Source of the DNA: a virus
Strand: one strand, 5' to 3'
DNA length: 40,962 bases
IMG/VR virus record: IMGVR_UViG_3300030117_000349
Location: 1-40,962 of that record
A model generated the notes under the pieces. The model saw only the letters and a program-made list of their open reading frames with translations, made no database searches and was not told the DNA's origin. Position numbers and translations under genes: made by a program. This document shows, piece by piece, positions 1-6,919 of this stretch (within the stretch, counting starts at the first letter, position 1; every line of letters begins with the position of its first letter).

Positions 1-134
1 CACATGGTGATCACGATGACTTGGCAGACTCGATGACACAGGCTATACTAAGATTCAGACAGGGTGGTTTTATAACCACACCAGATGATGAAGAGTTTGA
101 GCCAAGTTACAGAAGAAAGATGGAGTATTACTAA
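1..134 (+). CDS. Terminase large subunit, C-terminal end (partial)
   Basis: This is the last 43 codons of a gene that begins before the window; the reading frame starts at base 3 and ends with TAA at 132-134. The visible peptide contains HDDLADS, the usual form of the last acidic motif of the nuclease domain of phage large terminases, which cuts concatemeric DNA during packaging. A short tail ending RRKMEYY follows. A terminase just upstream of the portal is standard phage order and supports the call. The ATPase domain cannot be seen. The stop overlaps the next start (TAATG). Confidence 0.8.
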   Translation, partial: HGDHDDLADSMTQAILRFRQGGFITTPDDEEFEPSYRRKMEYY

Positions 135-442
135 TGGCAATAAAAAATCCAGCAAAAGATCCTCTTAAAGACATAGCCAAAGTAATACAGACAGTTGGCA
201 GTGGCAAAACTGGCCTTAAGACAGTTGACAAACAAAAGAAGAAAGATGCCATTCTTACAAAGCGTTTGAAAAAAATAGCAAAAACAAGTAAGGTAAAAGC
301 AAAGCCAAAGACTTTTGATATAACACCTGATCCTAAGAAAGATCCTTTTAGTATTCAAAAGCAGTCAATTATGATGGCTAGTGAGGGTGGAGTTGTAGAT
401 ATGACTAAATCAAGAATGATTAACCCAGAGACAGGAGAGTAA
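134..442 (+). CDS. Small basic protein of unknown function
   Basis: A 102-residue lysine-rich protein that I do not recognise. Its ATG overlaps the terminase stop, so it is probably translationally coupled and expressed with the packaging genes. The first 65 residues are strongly basic (clusters such as KQKKKD and KRLKKIAK). The second half carries PKKDPF, which recurs in the next protein (KKDPF), and then SEGGVVD, one of the glycine-pair motifs found across this window. No membrane segment or enzyme motif is visible. Its position between terminase and portal suggests a packaging or virion role, but that is inference. Confidence 0.7.
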   Translation: MAIKNPAKDPLKDIAKVIQTVGSGKTGLKTVDKQKKKDAILTKRLKKIAKTSKVKAKPKTFDITPDPKKDPFSIQKQSIMMASEGGVVDMTKSRMINPETGE

Positions 443-443
443 T

Positions 444-1160
444 GTGGCAAGTAAAACTAAATATCAAGTAAACTACTCAAAAAAAGGTCAATTGTATTCT
501 CAAACAATTAACGCAGATAGTGCTGATGATGCAGAAGAAAAAGCAATTAAAAAGTTTAATATTATGAATGACGATATTAGAAGTGTTGTGAAAGGCATGA
601 AAGATGGTGGGCTCATGGAAGCCATTGAGAAAGTAAAAGCTAAAGGCATGGAAGAAGGCGGTAATGTACCAAAGCCAAAGATGAGACCTAAAAAAGATCC
701 ATTTAGAGCTGATAAGACTATTATTTTAAATGAAGAGTTTAGCAAAAGAGTGGCTAAAGCAAATGAAGAGGCAATGAAAAAAGCTAAAAAGATGGAGAGC
801 GGCGGTGAGGCACTCGGCAGTCCAAAATTTGGTGCTAAATCAGGTGTTAGAACTATTGACATAAACACACCTACTGGTAGAAGGAAAATTTCAGAAATAA
901 GAAAAATATTACCAGGTGCATCTCGTGATGAAATCATAGAATTTGGTGTAAATGCTGGAGTTCTTAAAAAAGAAAAAGGTGGCGAGGTTCCTGCTAAATT
1001 CAAAGGCTTTTCAAAGTTACCAGAAGCTGTGCAAGAAAAGATGGATCCTGGTTTAGCCAAAAAGTTTGAAAAAGGTGGACCCGTAAAGATGGGTTCTGGT
1101 GGCGGTGTTTGCAGAGGTATGGGTGCTGCAAGAGCAGGCGGAAAGTTTAAGCTTAGATAA
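444..1160 (+). CDS. Lysine/glycine-rich protein with repeated GG motifs, unknown function
   Basis: A 238-residue protein starting with GTG one base after the upstream stop; an ATG two bases earlier is in another frame. The first 45 residues (TKYQVNYSKKGQLYSQT, then a DADDAEEKA-like stretch) resemble a small folded domain. The rest is low in hydrophobics and is punctuated by Lys/Glu-x-Gly-Gly motifs: KDGGLM, EEGGNVP, ESGGEA, KEKGGEVP and EKGGPV. The C-terminus GGGVCRGMGAARAGGKFK is of a type seen in small marine phage proteins and partly resembles the end of the protein at 11679-11963. Packed between terminase and portal, it may be virion-associated; I assign no function. Confidence 0.7.
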   Translation: MASKTKYQVNYSKKGQLYSQTINADSADDAEEKAIKKFNIMNDDIRSVVKGMKDGGLMEAIEKVKAKGMEEGGNVPKPKMRPKKDPFRADKTIILNEEFSKRVAKANEEAMKKAKKMESGGEALGSPKFGAKSGVRTIDINTPTGRRKISEIRKILPGASRDEIIEFGVNAGVLKKEKGGEVPAKFKGFSKLPEAVQEKMDPGLAKKFEKGGPVKMGSGGGVCRGMGAARAGGKFKLR

Positions 1161-1162
1161 TT

Positions 1163-3562
1163 ATGGCTATTGAAAAAGTAAATGGTATTGAGAGTGTAGA
1201 TCTGCCACAAGGTGTGCAAGTATCTGTAACTGATACAGAAATTACACCCGGCGTTACAGAGCTAGAAGATGGGTCTGCAATAATAGGGGAGATGCAAGAG
1301 CAAGTTCAAGCATCCATACCCGTGCCATTTAATGCAAACTTAGCAGAATACATAGACGAAGGCGACCTTGGTGTAATATCAAGCGATATTACTGGAGATA
1401 TTGATGAGGACATATCATCAAGAAGAGATTGGGAAGATCAGTATAAAGGTGGCTTAGAACTACTAGGCATGAACTATGAAGATAGGGCAGAGCCTTTTGA
1501 GGGTGCATCTGGCGTAGTTCACCCATTGTTAGCAGAAAGCGTTACACAGTTTCAAGCACAAGCATATAGAGAAATGCTACCAGCAAGTGGACCTGTTAGA
1601 ACACATATTGTAGGTGCAGAAAGTCCAGAGTTACTTGCACAAGCAGAGCGTGTTAAGAATTATATGAATTATCAAATAACTTATGAGATGGAAGAGTATG
1701 ATCCTGAATTAGATCAGATGTTGTTTTATCTTCCAATTGTAGGTTCAGCATTTAAAAAGATTTACTTTGACCCTTCAATGCAAAGAGCTGTTTCTAAATT
1801 TGTTCATGCAGAGGATTTAATTGTTCCTTACAATGCAACAGATCTTAAGACATCTACACGCATTACTCACGTTGTCCGTATGGATAAAAATGAGATTAGA
1901 AAATTACAACTACAAGGGTTTTATAAGGATATAGATTTACCCTCATCTGATAGTGGAGGATCAAGTTATGATGAGGTCAAGGAAACAATTGACGACATAC
2001 AAGGCGTAGAAAAAGGTTCTAGTTACAACGAAGAGATAACATTATATGAAGTTCACACAGATTTAGATTTAATTGGCTTTGAAGATATTGGCCAAGACGG
2101 AGAACCTACTGGATTAAAGATGCCCTATGTTGTCACCATAGTGGAGAAATCTGGTGAAATATTATCAATCAAAAGGAATTTCAATGAAGGTGATCCGTTC
2201 CGTAGGAAGATCCCTTATTTTGTTCATTATAAGTTCTTACCTGGTCTTGGCTTTTATGGCTTTGGCCTTACTCATATGATAGGTGGATTATCAAGAGCTT
2301 CTACTTCAATACTAAGACAACTTATAGACGCAGGCACATTATCTAACTTGCCTGCAGGATTTAAAGCAAGAGGTGCAAGGATCAGAGATGACGAGTCTCC
2401 ACTAAATCCTGGCGAGTTCAGAGATGTAGATATGGTGGGTATGGATTTGCGTCAAGCAATTATGCCTTTACCATTTAAGGAGCCATCTCAGACCTTGTAT
2501 TCTTTACTTGGAACATTAATAGATTCTGGTAGACGCTTTGCTTCTATGGCTGATATGAAAGTTGGCGAGATGCAAGGGAACGCACCAGTTGGCACGACAA
2601 TGGCTATAATGGAACGTGGTACAAAGGTCATGTCTGCGATACATAAGCGTTTGCATTATTCACAAAAGATAGAGTTCAAATTACTAGGTCGTATATTTGC
2701 TATGGATGTGCCTATGTATCCATATCAAGTACCAGGAGCACCACCTGAGATAAAGCAAACAGACTTTGATGAAAGAATAGATATATTACCAGTTTCTGAT
2801 CCTAATATTTTTTCCATGTCACAACGTATTGCTTTAGCACAAACACAATTACAATTGGCACAGAGTAATCCAGATATACATGGACCTAATGGAATGTATC
2901 AAGCATATAGAAAAATGTATGAGGCTTTAGGTGTAAATAACATAGATGCAATATTACAACCACCTCCACAACCAATGCCTATGAATCCTGCAAAAGAAAA
3001 TCAAGAGGCGTTAAAAGGTGGTTCGTTGAACGCTTTTCCAGAACAAAATCATCAAGCACATATTACTGCCCACTTAGCGATGATAAGCACACCAGTTGCA
3101 CAAGCCAATGCTGCAATTATTATGACCTTGCAAGGACATATTTCTGAACACATAGCAATGATGTCTGAATTACAAGCACAACAAGAAGTTTTAGCACAAG
3201 TACCACCAGAGCAACAAGCAATGATGCAACAAGATCCTAATGCCATGAAAGCTATGCAAGATCAAATAGCATCAAGGAGTGCAGAGTTGGCGGCTGAGAT
3301 ACAAGAGCAATATGCACAAGCATTAACTCCACCACCGAGTGAAGACCCACTTGTAACAATTAGAAAACAAGAGTTGGCACTTAGAGGTCAAGAGATAGCA
3401 CAAAAGCAAGATCAATTTGATTCAAAGCAAACTCTTGAGAGAGAGAAAGAAAGAAATGATATTCTACTAGATCAACAAAGATTAGATCAACAAGAGGAGT
3501 TGGCTAATCAAAGAGATCAAACAACTAGAGATATTGCTGCAATGAAAGCTATGAAAGGATAA
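1163..3562 (+). CDS. Portal protein
   Basis: At 799 residues this is in the size range of large podoviral portals (P22 gp1 is about 725). Portals form the ring at one capsid vertex through which DNA enters and leaves. I call it from length, from its place directly after the terminase, and from a portal-like body (roughly residues 60-560) with motifs such as GVVHPLL and RGTKVMSAIHKR. The last 180 residues are Met/Gln-rich and probably coiled-coil (QEIAQKQDQF, RLDQQEELANQ), like a barrel region. The gene starts 2 nt after the previous stop and lies 3 nt before the next. No catalytic motif is expected. Confidence 0.85.
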   Translation: MAIEKVNGIESVDLPQGVQVSVTDTEITPGVTELEDGSAIIGEMQEQVQASIPVPFNANLAEYIDEGDLGVISSDITGDIDEDISSRRDWEDQYKGGLELLGMNYEDRAEPFEGASGVVHPLLAESVTQFQAQAYREMLPASGPVRTHIVGAESPELLAQAERVKNYMNYQITYEMEEYDPELDQMLFYLPIVGSAFKKIYFDPSMQRAVSKFVHAEDLIVPYNATDLKTSTRITHVVRMDKNEIRKLQLQGFYKDIDLPSSDSGGSSYDEVKETIDDIQGVEKGSSYNEEITLYEVHTDLDLIGFEDIGQDGEPTGLKMPYVVTIVEKSGEILSIKRNFNEGDPFRRKIPYFVHYKFLPGLGFYGFGLTHMIGGLSRASTSILRQLIDAGTLSNLPAGFKARGARIRDDESPLNPGEFRDVDMVGMDLRQAIMPLPFKEPSQTLYSLLGTLIDSGRRFASMADMKVGEMQGNAPVGTTMAIMERGTKVMSAIHKRLHYSQKIEFKLLGRIFAMDVPMYPYQVPGAPPEIKQTDFDERIDILPVSDPNIFSMSQRIALAQTQLQLAQSNPDIHGPNGMYQAYRKMYEALGVNNIDAILQPPPQPMPMNPAKENQEALKGGSLNAFPEQNHQAHITAHLAMISTPVAQANAAIIMTLQGHISEHIAMMSELQAQQEVLAQVPPEQQAMMQQDPNAMKAMQDQIASRSAELAAEIQEQYAQALTPPPSEDPLVTIRKQELALRGQEIAQKQDQFDSKQTLEREKERNDILLDQQRLDQQEELANQRDQTTRDIAAMKAMKG

Positions 3563-3565
3563 ATT

Positions 3566-3826
3566 ATGGTTAGTTCAATCAGAGAAAAAATTTGGGAAGT
3601 TGAAAAACAGAAAAAAAGACAAAGAAGACTTGCAAAAGAAGGAGTTGTAGATGCCGTTGAAGAAAGGATCGAGTCAAAAGACAATCAGCAAGAACATACG
3701 CAAGTTGAGGAAAGAGAAGTACCCACAGAAACAAGCGATAGCGATAGCGTTGTCGAAAGCGGGGAAATCAAAGCCAAAATCAACAAGCCGAAAAAAAAGT
3801 CCAAAAAAGCCACAAAGAAAGAGTAG
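3566..3826 (+). CDS. Small charged protein, overprinted at its 3' end
   Basis: An 86-residue protein with a good ribosome binding site (AAAGGA, about 6 nt before ATG) just after the portal stop. Residues 1-28 are basic and helical ([16 protein letters not shown]). From about residue 29 on, its DNA is also read in another frame by the gene starting at 3651, and here the peptide is low-complexity: Glu/Ser-rich, then a lysine tail ([13 protein letters not shown]). That composition is what is expected of the freer partner in an overprinted pair. No family recognised. The start site and spacing make it likely to be translated. Confidence 0.6.
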   Translation: MVSSIREKIWEVEKQKKRQRRLAKEGVVDAVEERIESKDNQQEHTQVEEREVPTETSDSDSVVESGEIKAKINKPKKKSKKATKKE

Positions 3827-3890
3827 TGGTGGCATGATCAAAAAGTTTTCACCTATAGCCAAACCACAAAGGTTTCAGGGCATATTTTAA
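3651..3890 (+). CDS. Small basic conserved phage protein ([12 protein letters not shown] type)
   Basis: A 79-residue basic protein. The stretch [19 protein letters not shown] followed by [15 protein letters not shown] is characteristic of a small protein very common in phage genomes (similar to DUF6496-type proteins, from memory). A strong Shine-Dalgarno, AGAAGGAG at 3637-3644, sits 6 nt before the ATG although it lies inside the gene at 3566-3826, so this internal frame is probably translated. The second half is a lysine/serine tail with SSGGMIKKF, another glycine-pair motif. Function unknown. It overlaps its neighbour by 176 nt in a different frame. Confidence 0.75.
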   Translation: MPLKKGSSQKTISKNIRKLRKEKYPQKQAIAIALSKAGKSKPKSTSRKKSPKKPQRKSSGGMIKKFSPIAKPQRFQGIF

Positions 3891-3923
3891 TGGAGTTATG
3901 CGATAGATCCAGCAACAATATCA

Positions 3924-4529
3924 TTGGCCGTTGGGGTCGCCTCAAAAGCATTTGATGCTATAAAAAAAGGCTTCGCGGTAGGTCGTGATATTGAGCAAAT
4001 GTCTGGAGATATTGGTAGATGGATGGGAGCTGTGTCAGATGTTGACAACGCTGAAAAACAAGCTAAGAATCCTCCCCTGTTTGGTAAGTTGTTTAAAGCT
4101 GGATCAATTGAGGAAGCAGCTCTCGCTGCTTATGCAGCCAAGAAGAAACTTGAGGAACAAAGGTATGAACTCAAGATGTTTTTAAACATGACATATGGTC
4201 CACAAGCCTATAATGATCTTTTGGCTATGGAAGGTCAAATAAGAAAGCAACGTCAAGAAACAGTTTACAAACAACAACAATTAAGAAGACAAATAGGCGA
4301 AGCTATAACTTGGTTTATTGTAATAGCTATAGTTGGTGGATTTATTGCATTAGTTGCTGGAATTTGGATGAAACAAGCACGAGCAGAAAATTTTTTACAC
4401 ATGACAGAGGGTTATATTTACAAACCAAAGGATTATACTAGACAACAAAAAATACATCAGGGTAAAATTAAAAAAAAAAATATACGACTTGCAGACTTGC
4501 TAAAAGAATTAAATCTAAAAGTGGTATGA
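3924..4529 (+). CDS. Conserved phage membrane protein, start codon apparently disrupted
   Basis: A protein of about 200 residues: an N-terminal Ala-rich part, a long charged, probably coiled-coil region (KKKLEEQRYEL, IRKQRQETVYKQQQLRRQ), a single membrane segment (about residues 128-149, WFIVIAIVGGFIALVAG), and a basic tail. I recall this family from marine phages, where it begins MAIDPATISLAV. Here the same frame reads YAIDPATISLAV with no ATG; the only formal start is TTG at 3924, which has no ribosome binding site. At 3892-3900 the sequence GGAGTTATG has a Shine-Dalgarno and ATG, but one base is missing between ATG and the GCGATAGAT frame. A natural lesion or an assembly error is possible. 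Confidence 0.65.
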   Translation: MAVGVASKAFDAIKKGFAVGRDIEQMSGDIGRWMGAVSDVDNAEKQAKNPPLFGKLFKAGSIEEAALAAYAAKKKLEEQRYELKMFLNMTYGPQAYNDLLAMEGQIRKQRQETVYKQQQLRRQIGEAITWFIVIAIVGGFIALVAGIWMKQARAENFLHMTEGYIYKPKDYTRQQKIHQGKIKKKNIRLADLLKELNLKVV

Positions 4530-4684
4530 TGGCTTGTATTTATAAGGGTGGTAATGAAACATACGAGATGATGATAGAAAGTTGGTGTCCAAAAAAATTT
4601 AAATGTGTTTATAATCCTTGGCAAAAAGAGCCAAACATTGATGATGTGATAAACTCTTTAAATAGTGCAGTAAAGGGAAAGTAA
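4526..4684 (+). CDS. Very small protein, unknown function
   Basis: A 52-residue reading frame whose ATG overlaps the previous stop (ATGA) and whose stop overlaps the next start (TAATG), so it fits the coupled gene chain with no gap on either side. The peptide begins MMACIYKGGNETYEM and contains WCPKKFKCVYNPW, with three cysteines in all but no clear zinc-binding arrangement. The ending (DDVINSLNSAVKGK) looks helical. No family recognised. Support is mainly the perfect packing and the lack of another gene here. Confidence 0.55.
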   Translation: MMACIYKGGNETYEMMIESWCPKKFKCVYNPWQKEPNIDDVINSLNSAVKGK

Positions 4685-4893
4685 TGACAGAGGTTAAGAA
4701 AAAACCAATTAATGTAAAGATTGATGAAAATAGTTTTGAGTTGTCTTTGAGAATACTCAGTAATGAATTTGTAGCAATAAAGATTGGTTCTACCAATTTT
4801 TCTGGTAAACTAATAGCTGGTGGAATTTTATTGTTATTTTTTACCCTTATTTTATTAGAGGGATTTGGTTTAAATGAGTTATTAGTACAATGA
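4684..4893 (+). CDS. Small membrane protein
   Basis: A 69-residue protein with a charged N-terminal domain (TEVKKKPINVKIDENSFEL) and one membrane-spanning segment near the C-terminus (about residues 40-58, KLIAGGILLLFFTLILL). It lies in a run of small membrane proteins (3924, 4684, 4890 and 5595), so a part in lysis or in altering the host membrane is possible, but no family is recognisable. Its start overlaps the upstream stop and its stop overlaps the next ATG. Confidence 0.6.
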   Translation: MTEVKKKPINVKIDENSFELSLRILSNEFVAIKIGSTNFSGKLIAGGILLLFFTLILLEGFGLNELLVQ

Positions 4894-5117
4894 ATGCAGA
4901 AACTATAATTAAACTTAAAATATTACCAAGATTTATGATGTTAGCTAGTACAGTAATGTCATGGAGATGTGCAGAGTGGTTCATGGATTTGGATTCACCA
5001 ACTGCCTCTCAATCAGCTTTCGTATCTGTCGTCATGGGCGTTATGACAGGCGTTTTCGGCATTTGGATGGGACACGAACATAAGGTAGATAATCATGGCA
5101 CCCAAGAGAAAAAGTAA
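4890..5117 (+). CDS. Small two-segment membrane protein, possible holin accessory
   Basis: A 75-residue protein with two hydrophobic stretches (about residues 12-26, LPRFMMLASTVMSW, and 42-60, AFVSVVMGVMTGVFGIWMG) joined by a short loop (DLDSPTASQS), then a polar tail. This two-helix layout with a charged tail is common among small phage holins and related proteins, and I recall similar sequences in marine cyanophages and pelagic phages. With a 3-TM holin only 480 bp downstream, it may be an accessory or alternative holin. The stop lies 23 nt inside the next gene. Confidence 0.6.
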   Translation: MNAETIIKLKILPRFMMLASTVMSWRCAEWFMDLDSPTASQSAFVSVVMGVMTGVFGIWMGHEHKVDNHGTQEKK

Positions 5118-5391
5118 AGATCCTAAAGTTGGAACAGGAAAAAAACCAAAAGGTTCGGGTAGACGCTTATACACAGATGAGAATCCCAAGGACACAGTTA
5201 GAATCAAATTTGCAACGCCAGCAGACGCAAGAGCCACAGTTGCAAAAGTTAAAAAAATCAATAAACCTTATGCGAGAAAGATACAAATTCTTACAGTCAT
5301 GGAGCAAAGAGCAAAGGTGATGAAAAAAGCAGAGGTTGTAAGAATAGCCAAATCTGCAAAAGAATCTTTAAAACGTGCTAGAAAAAAATGA
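5095..5391 (+). CDS. Conserved small basic protein
   Basis: A 98-residue protein, about one third Lys+Arg. The opening KDPKVGTGKKPKGSGRRLYT followed by KFATPADARATV, and the later ARKIQILTVMEQRAKVM, is a sequence type I recognise from many marine phages, always without an assigned function. It begins inside the upstream membrane protein gene after AAGGT (5082-5086). High charge and a likely late-expressed position are compatible with binding DNA inside the head or with a host-directed role; neither is shown by the sequence. Confidence 0.75.
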   Translation: MAPKRKSKDPKVGTGKKPKGSGRRLYTDENPKDTVRIKFATPADARATVAKVKKINKPYARKIQILTVMEQRAKVMKKAEVVRIAKSAKESLKRARKK

Positions 5392-5585
5392 CTGTTTTTA
5401 TGCTCATGTGTTATTTAAACGATAATTTTAATGGGGGAATATACTTCAAAAACATTAATGATTGCTTATATTATTCTGAAAAATTAAGTAGTCAAAAAAT
5501 AGAAGTGCCAATAAAAGTTGAAAATTATGAATGTATGTGTAAACTCATACCAAGTCTTGATGATAAAAAAGTTAAGGTTTATTAG
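5388..5585 (+). CDS. Small conserved phage protein, unknown function
   Basis: A 65-residue protein beginning MTVFMLMCYLND, with GGIYFKNINDCLYYSEKLS in the middle and MCKLIPSLDDKKVKVY at the end. This looks like a small alpha/beta domain with several cysteines (residues 8, 26, 49 and 51), of a kind I have seen next to holin genes in marine phages. It starts within the stop of the upstream gene (ATGA) and is followed 9 nt later by the holin, whose Shine-Dalgarno overlaps its end. No function can be assigned. Confidence 0.65.
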   Translation: MTVFMLMCYLNDNFNGGIYFKNINDCLYYSEKLSSQKIEVPIKVENYECMCKLIPSLDDKKVKVY

Positions 5586-5594
5586 GAGGTAGCA

Positions 5595-5990
5595 ATGTTA
5601 CAAGCACTTATAGGTCCAGTTACTGGACTATTAGATAAATTTATTCCCGACGCAGATCAAAAGGCAAAGCTCGCACACGAGATAGCCACCATGTCTGAAA
5701 AACATGCTCAAGAGGCACTACTTGCTCAATTGGAAATAAACAAAGCAGAGGCTGCAAGTGGCTCTATATTCAAGGGCGGTTGGCGTCCCGCTGTTGGGTG
5801 GGTCTGTGCGATTGCTTTTGCGTATCATTTTATCGTAAAAGATTTAATTATTTTTGGTGCAAGTTTTGCTGGTGCAGAACTACCAGATTTGCCCGAATTT
5901 GATATGGGTACACTTTTAACTGTTCTCGGCGGCATGTTAGGAATTGGTGGATTGCGGACATACGAGAAGCAAAAAGGATTAACAAAATGA
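5595..5990 (+). CDS. Holin, 3-TM (gene transfer agent) family
   Basis: A 131-residue protein matching the layout of the 3-TM holin family (PF11351): an amphipathic N-terminal helix with KFIPDADQKAKLAHEI, a charged helix rich in Glu/Ala, the signature GGWRPAVGWVCAIAFAYHF (about residues 58-76), a second hydrophobic stretch, and a glycine-rich last segment (LLTVLGGMLGIGG) with a basic tail. Holins open the inner membrane so that the endolysin can reach the cell wall. It has the best ribosome binding site in the area (AGGAGGT, 8 nt before ATG). The partner lysozyme is 29 kb away at 34437. Confidence 0.85.
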   Translation: MLQALIGPVTGLLDKFIPDADQKAKLAHEIATMSEKHAQEALLAQLEINKAEAASGSIFKGGWRPAVGWVCAIAFAYHFIVKDLIIFGASFAGAELPDLPEFDMGTLLTVLGGMLGIGGLRTYEKQKGLTK

Positions 5991-6082
5991 CATATGATCA
6001 ACTTTGGATACTTGCAATGAACAGTATGTTAGATCACGAGGGAAAAGTTAAAAATTGGTGCAAGACTTATTCAGACACTTAA
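5987..6082 (+). CDS. Possible 31-residue peptide
   Basis: A short frame starting in the stop of the holin gene (ATGA), reading MTYDQLWILAMNSMLDHEG and ending KVKNWCKTYSDT. It would be translationally coupled to the holin and fills an otherwise empty 109 bp. It has no recognisable family and could be chance; the only support is the coupled start. Confidence 0.35.
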   Translation: MTYDQLWILAMNSMLDHEGKVKNWCKTYSDT

Positions 6083-6099
6083 GGATACATTGTAAAACA

Positions 6100-6255
6100 A
6101 TGAAAGAAGAAGATAGAAAAATAGTGCCTATTTGTTATATACACAAAGTAGCAATGAAAAAAATTGAACAAGAAGAACCAATCCCCGAATATGGTATATA
6201 TCGTTATGTAGAATATAAATGTCCAGTTTGTTTAACAACTTGCGTAGAAACTTAA
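6100..6255 (+). CDS. Small zinc-ribbon-like protein
   Basis: A 51-residue protein with a CYIH pair (residues 12-15) and a CPVC pair near the end, giving a Cys-x2-His ... Cys-x2-Cys set that could bind one zinc. I chose the ATG at 6100 over an upstream non-ATG start at 6055 because the earlier start overlaps the short frame before it. The only purine-rich upstream sequence is AAGGA, about 14 nt away, which is weak. Small zinc ribbons in phages often bind nucleic acid or protein; no specific role is shown. Confidence 0.55.
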   Translation: MKEEDRKIVPICYIHKVAMKKIEQEEPIPEYGIYRYVEYKCPVCLTTCVET

Positions 6256-6256
6256 T

Positions 6257-6448
6257 ATGGACAGTGTAAAGTTAGCAGAACATTTATTGAAGAACATTCG
6301 CAAAAGACAAGATGAATTAACACAGTCTTTGGCAGATGGTTCGATAGACTCTATTGAGGACTATCGGTTTATTACAGGTCAGATACGAGGCATGACTTGG
6401 GTAATTGAAGAAATAAGATCCTCGATGAAAGGCATAGAAGATGACTAA
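6257..6448 (+). CDS. Small helical conserved phage protein
   Basis: A 63-residue, mostly helical protein (MDSVKLAEHLLKNIRKRQDE, then SIDSIEDYRFITGQIRGM). I recognise this type from many marine and cyanobacterial phages, where it commonly sits near capsid or scaffold genes, but it has no known function. It starts 1 nt after the upstream stop and overlaps the GroES gene by 8 nt. Confidence 0.7.
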   Translation: MDSVKLAEHLLKNIRKRQDELTQSLADGSIDSIEDYRFITGQIRGMTWVIEEIRSSMKGIEDD

Positions 6449-6911
6449 AAAACTTTACGTTCCCGACAGACTGTTGGCAAAAAATGTCAACCCAACTCCA
6501 TCATCAATAAGTAAAGGCTTCAAGAATGATGAGGTAAATAAAAATGAAGACGATCCTTCAAAATTAGACAGCTCTACATTGGATAGACTTCCACAGCCAA
6601 CTGGTTATAGGCTTTTAGTAATACCATATTATCCAAAAGAGAAAACTAAAGGTGGAATATATATACCCGATGCAACAAGAGAAAGAGAATCATTTGCAAC
6701 TGTTGTAGCTTATGTTGTTAAAATGGGTCCAGACGCATATCAAGACTCTGATAAATTCCCAAATGGAGCATATTGTTCTGAGAAAGAATGGGTGCTTATG
6801 GGTAGATATGCTGGAAATAGGTTCAAAGTGGAAGGACTTGAGCTTAGACTCATAAATGATGATAATATTATTGCAAAAATACTTGATCCAACAGATATTT
6901 CTTATGTATAG
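6441..6911 (+). CDS. Phage GroES-like co-chaperonin (Cpn10)
   Basis: A 156-residue protein: a polar N-terminal extension of about 45 residues, then a Cpn10 core. Core signatures are PTGYRLLVIPYYPKEKTKGG, with GGIYIPDA at the position of the mobile loop that contacts GroEL, then VVAYVVKMGPDAY, GRYAGNRFKVEG and a DDNIIAKILDP end. Phage co-chaperonins such as T4 gp31 replace host GroES so that host GroEL can fold the capsid protein. Its place two genes before the scaffold and four before the major capsid protein fits that role. No groEL is in the window, so it must rely on the host's. The N-terminal extension is unusual for the family. Confidence 0.85.
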   Translation: MTKKLYVPDRLLAKNVNPTPSSISKGFKNDEVNKNEDDPSKLDSSTLDRLPQPTGYRLLVIPYYPKEKTKGGIYIPDATRERESFATVVAYVVKMGPDAYQDSDKFPNGAYCSEKEWVLMGRYAGNRFKVEGLELRLINDDNIIAKILDPTDISYV

Positions 6912-6919
6912 TGGAGAGC

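Noticed and set aside
500-1219. A long open frame on the minus strand (239 codons)
   Set aside because: It is the mirror of the well-supported + strand gene at 444-1160, has no ribosome binding site and spans the portal start; its Pro/Ser/Leu/Phe-rich product is typical of an antisense shadow.
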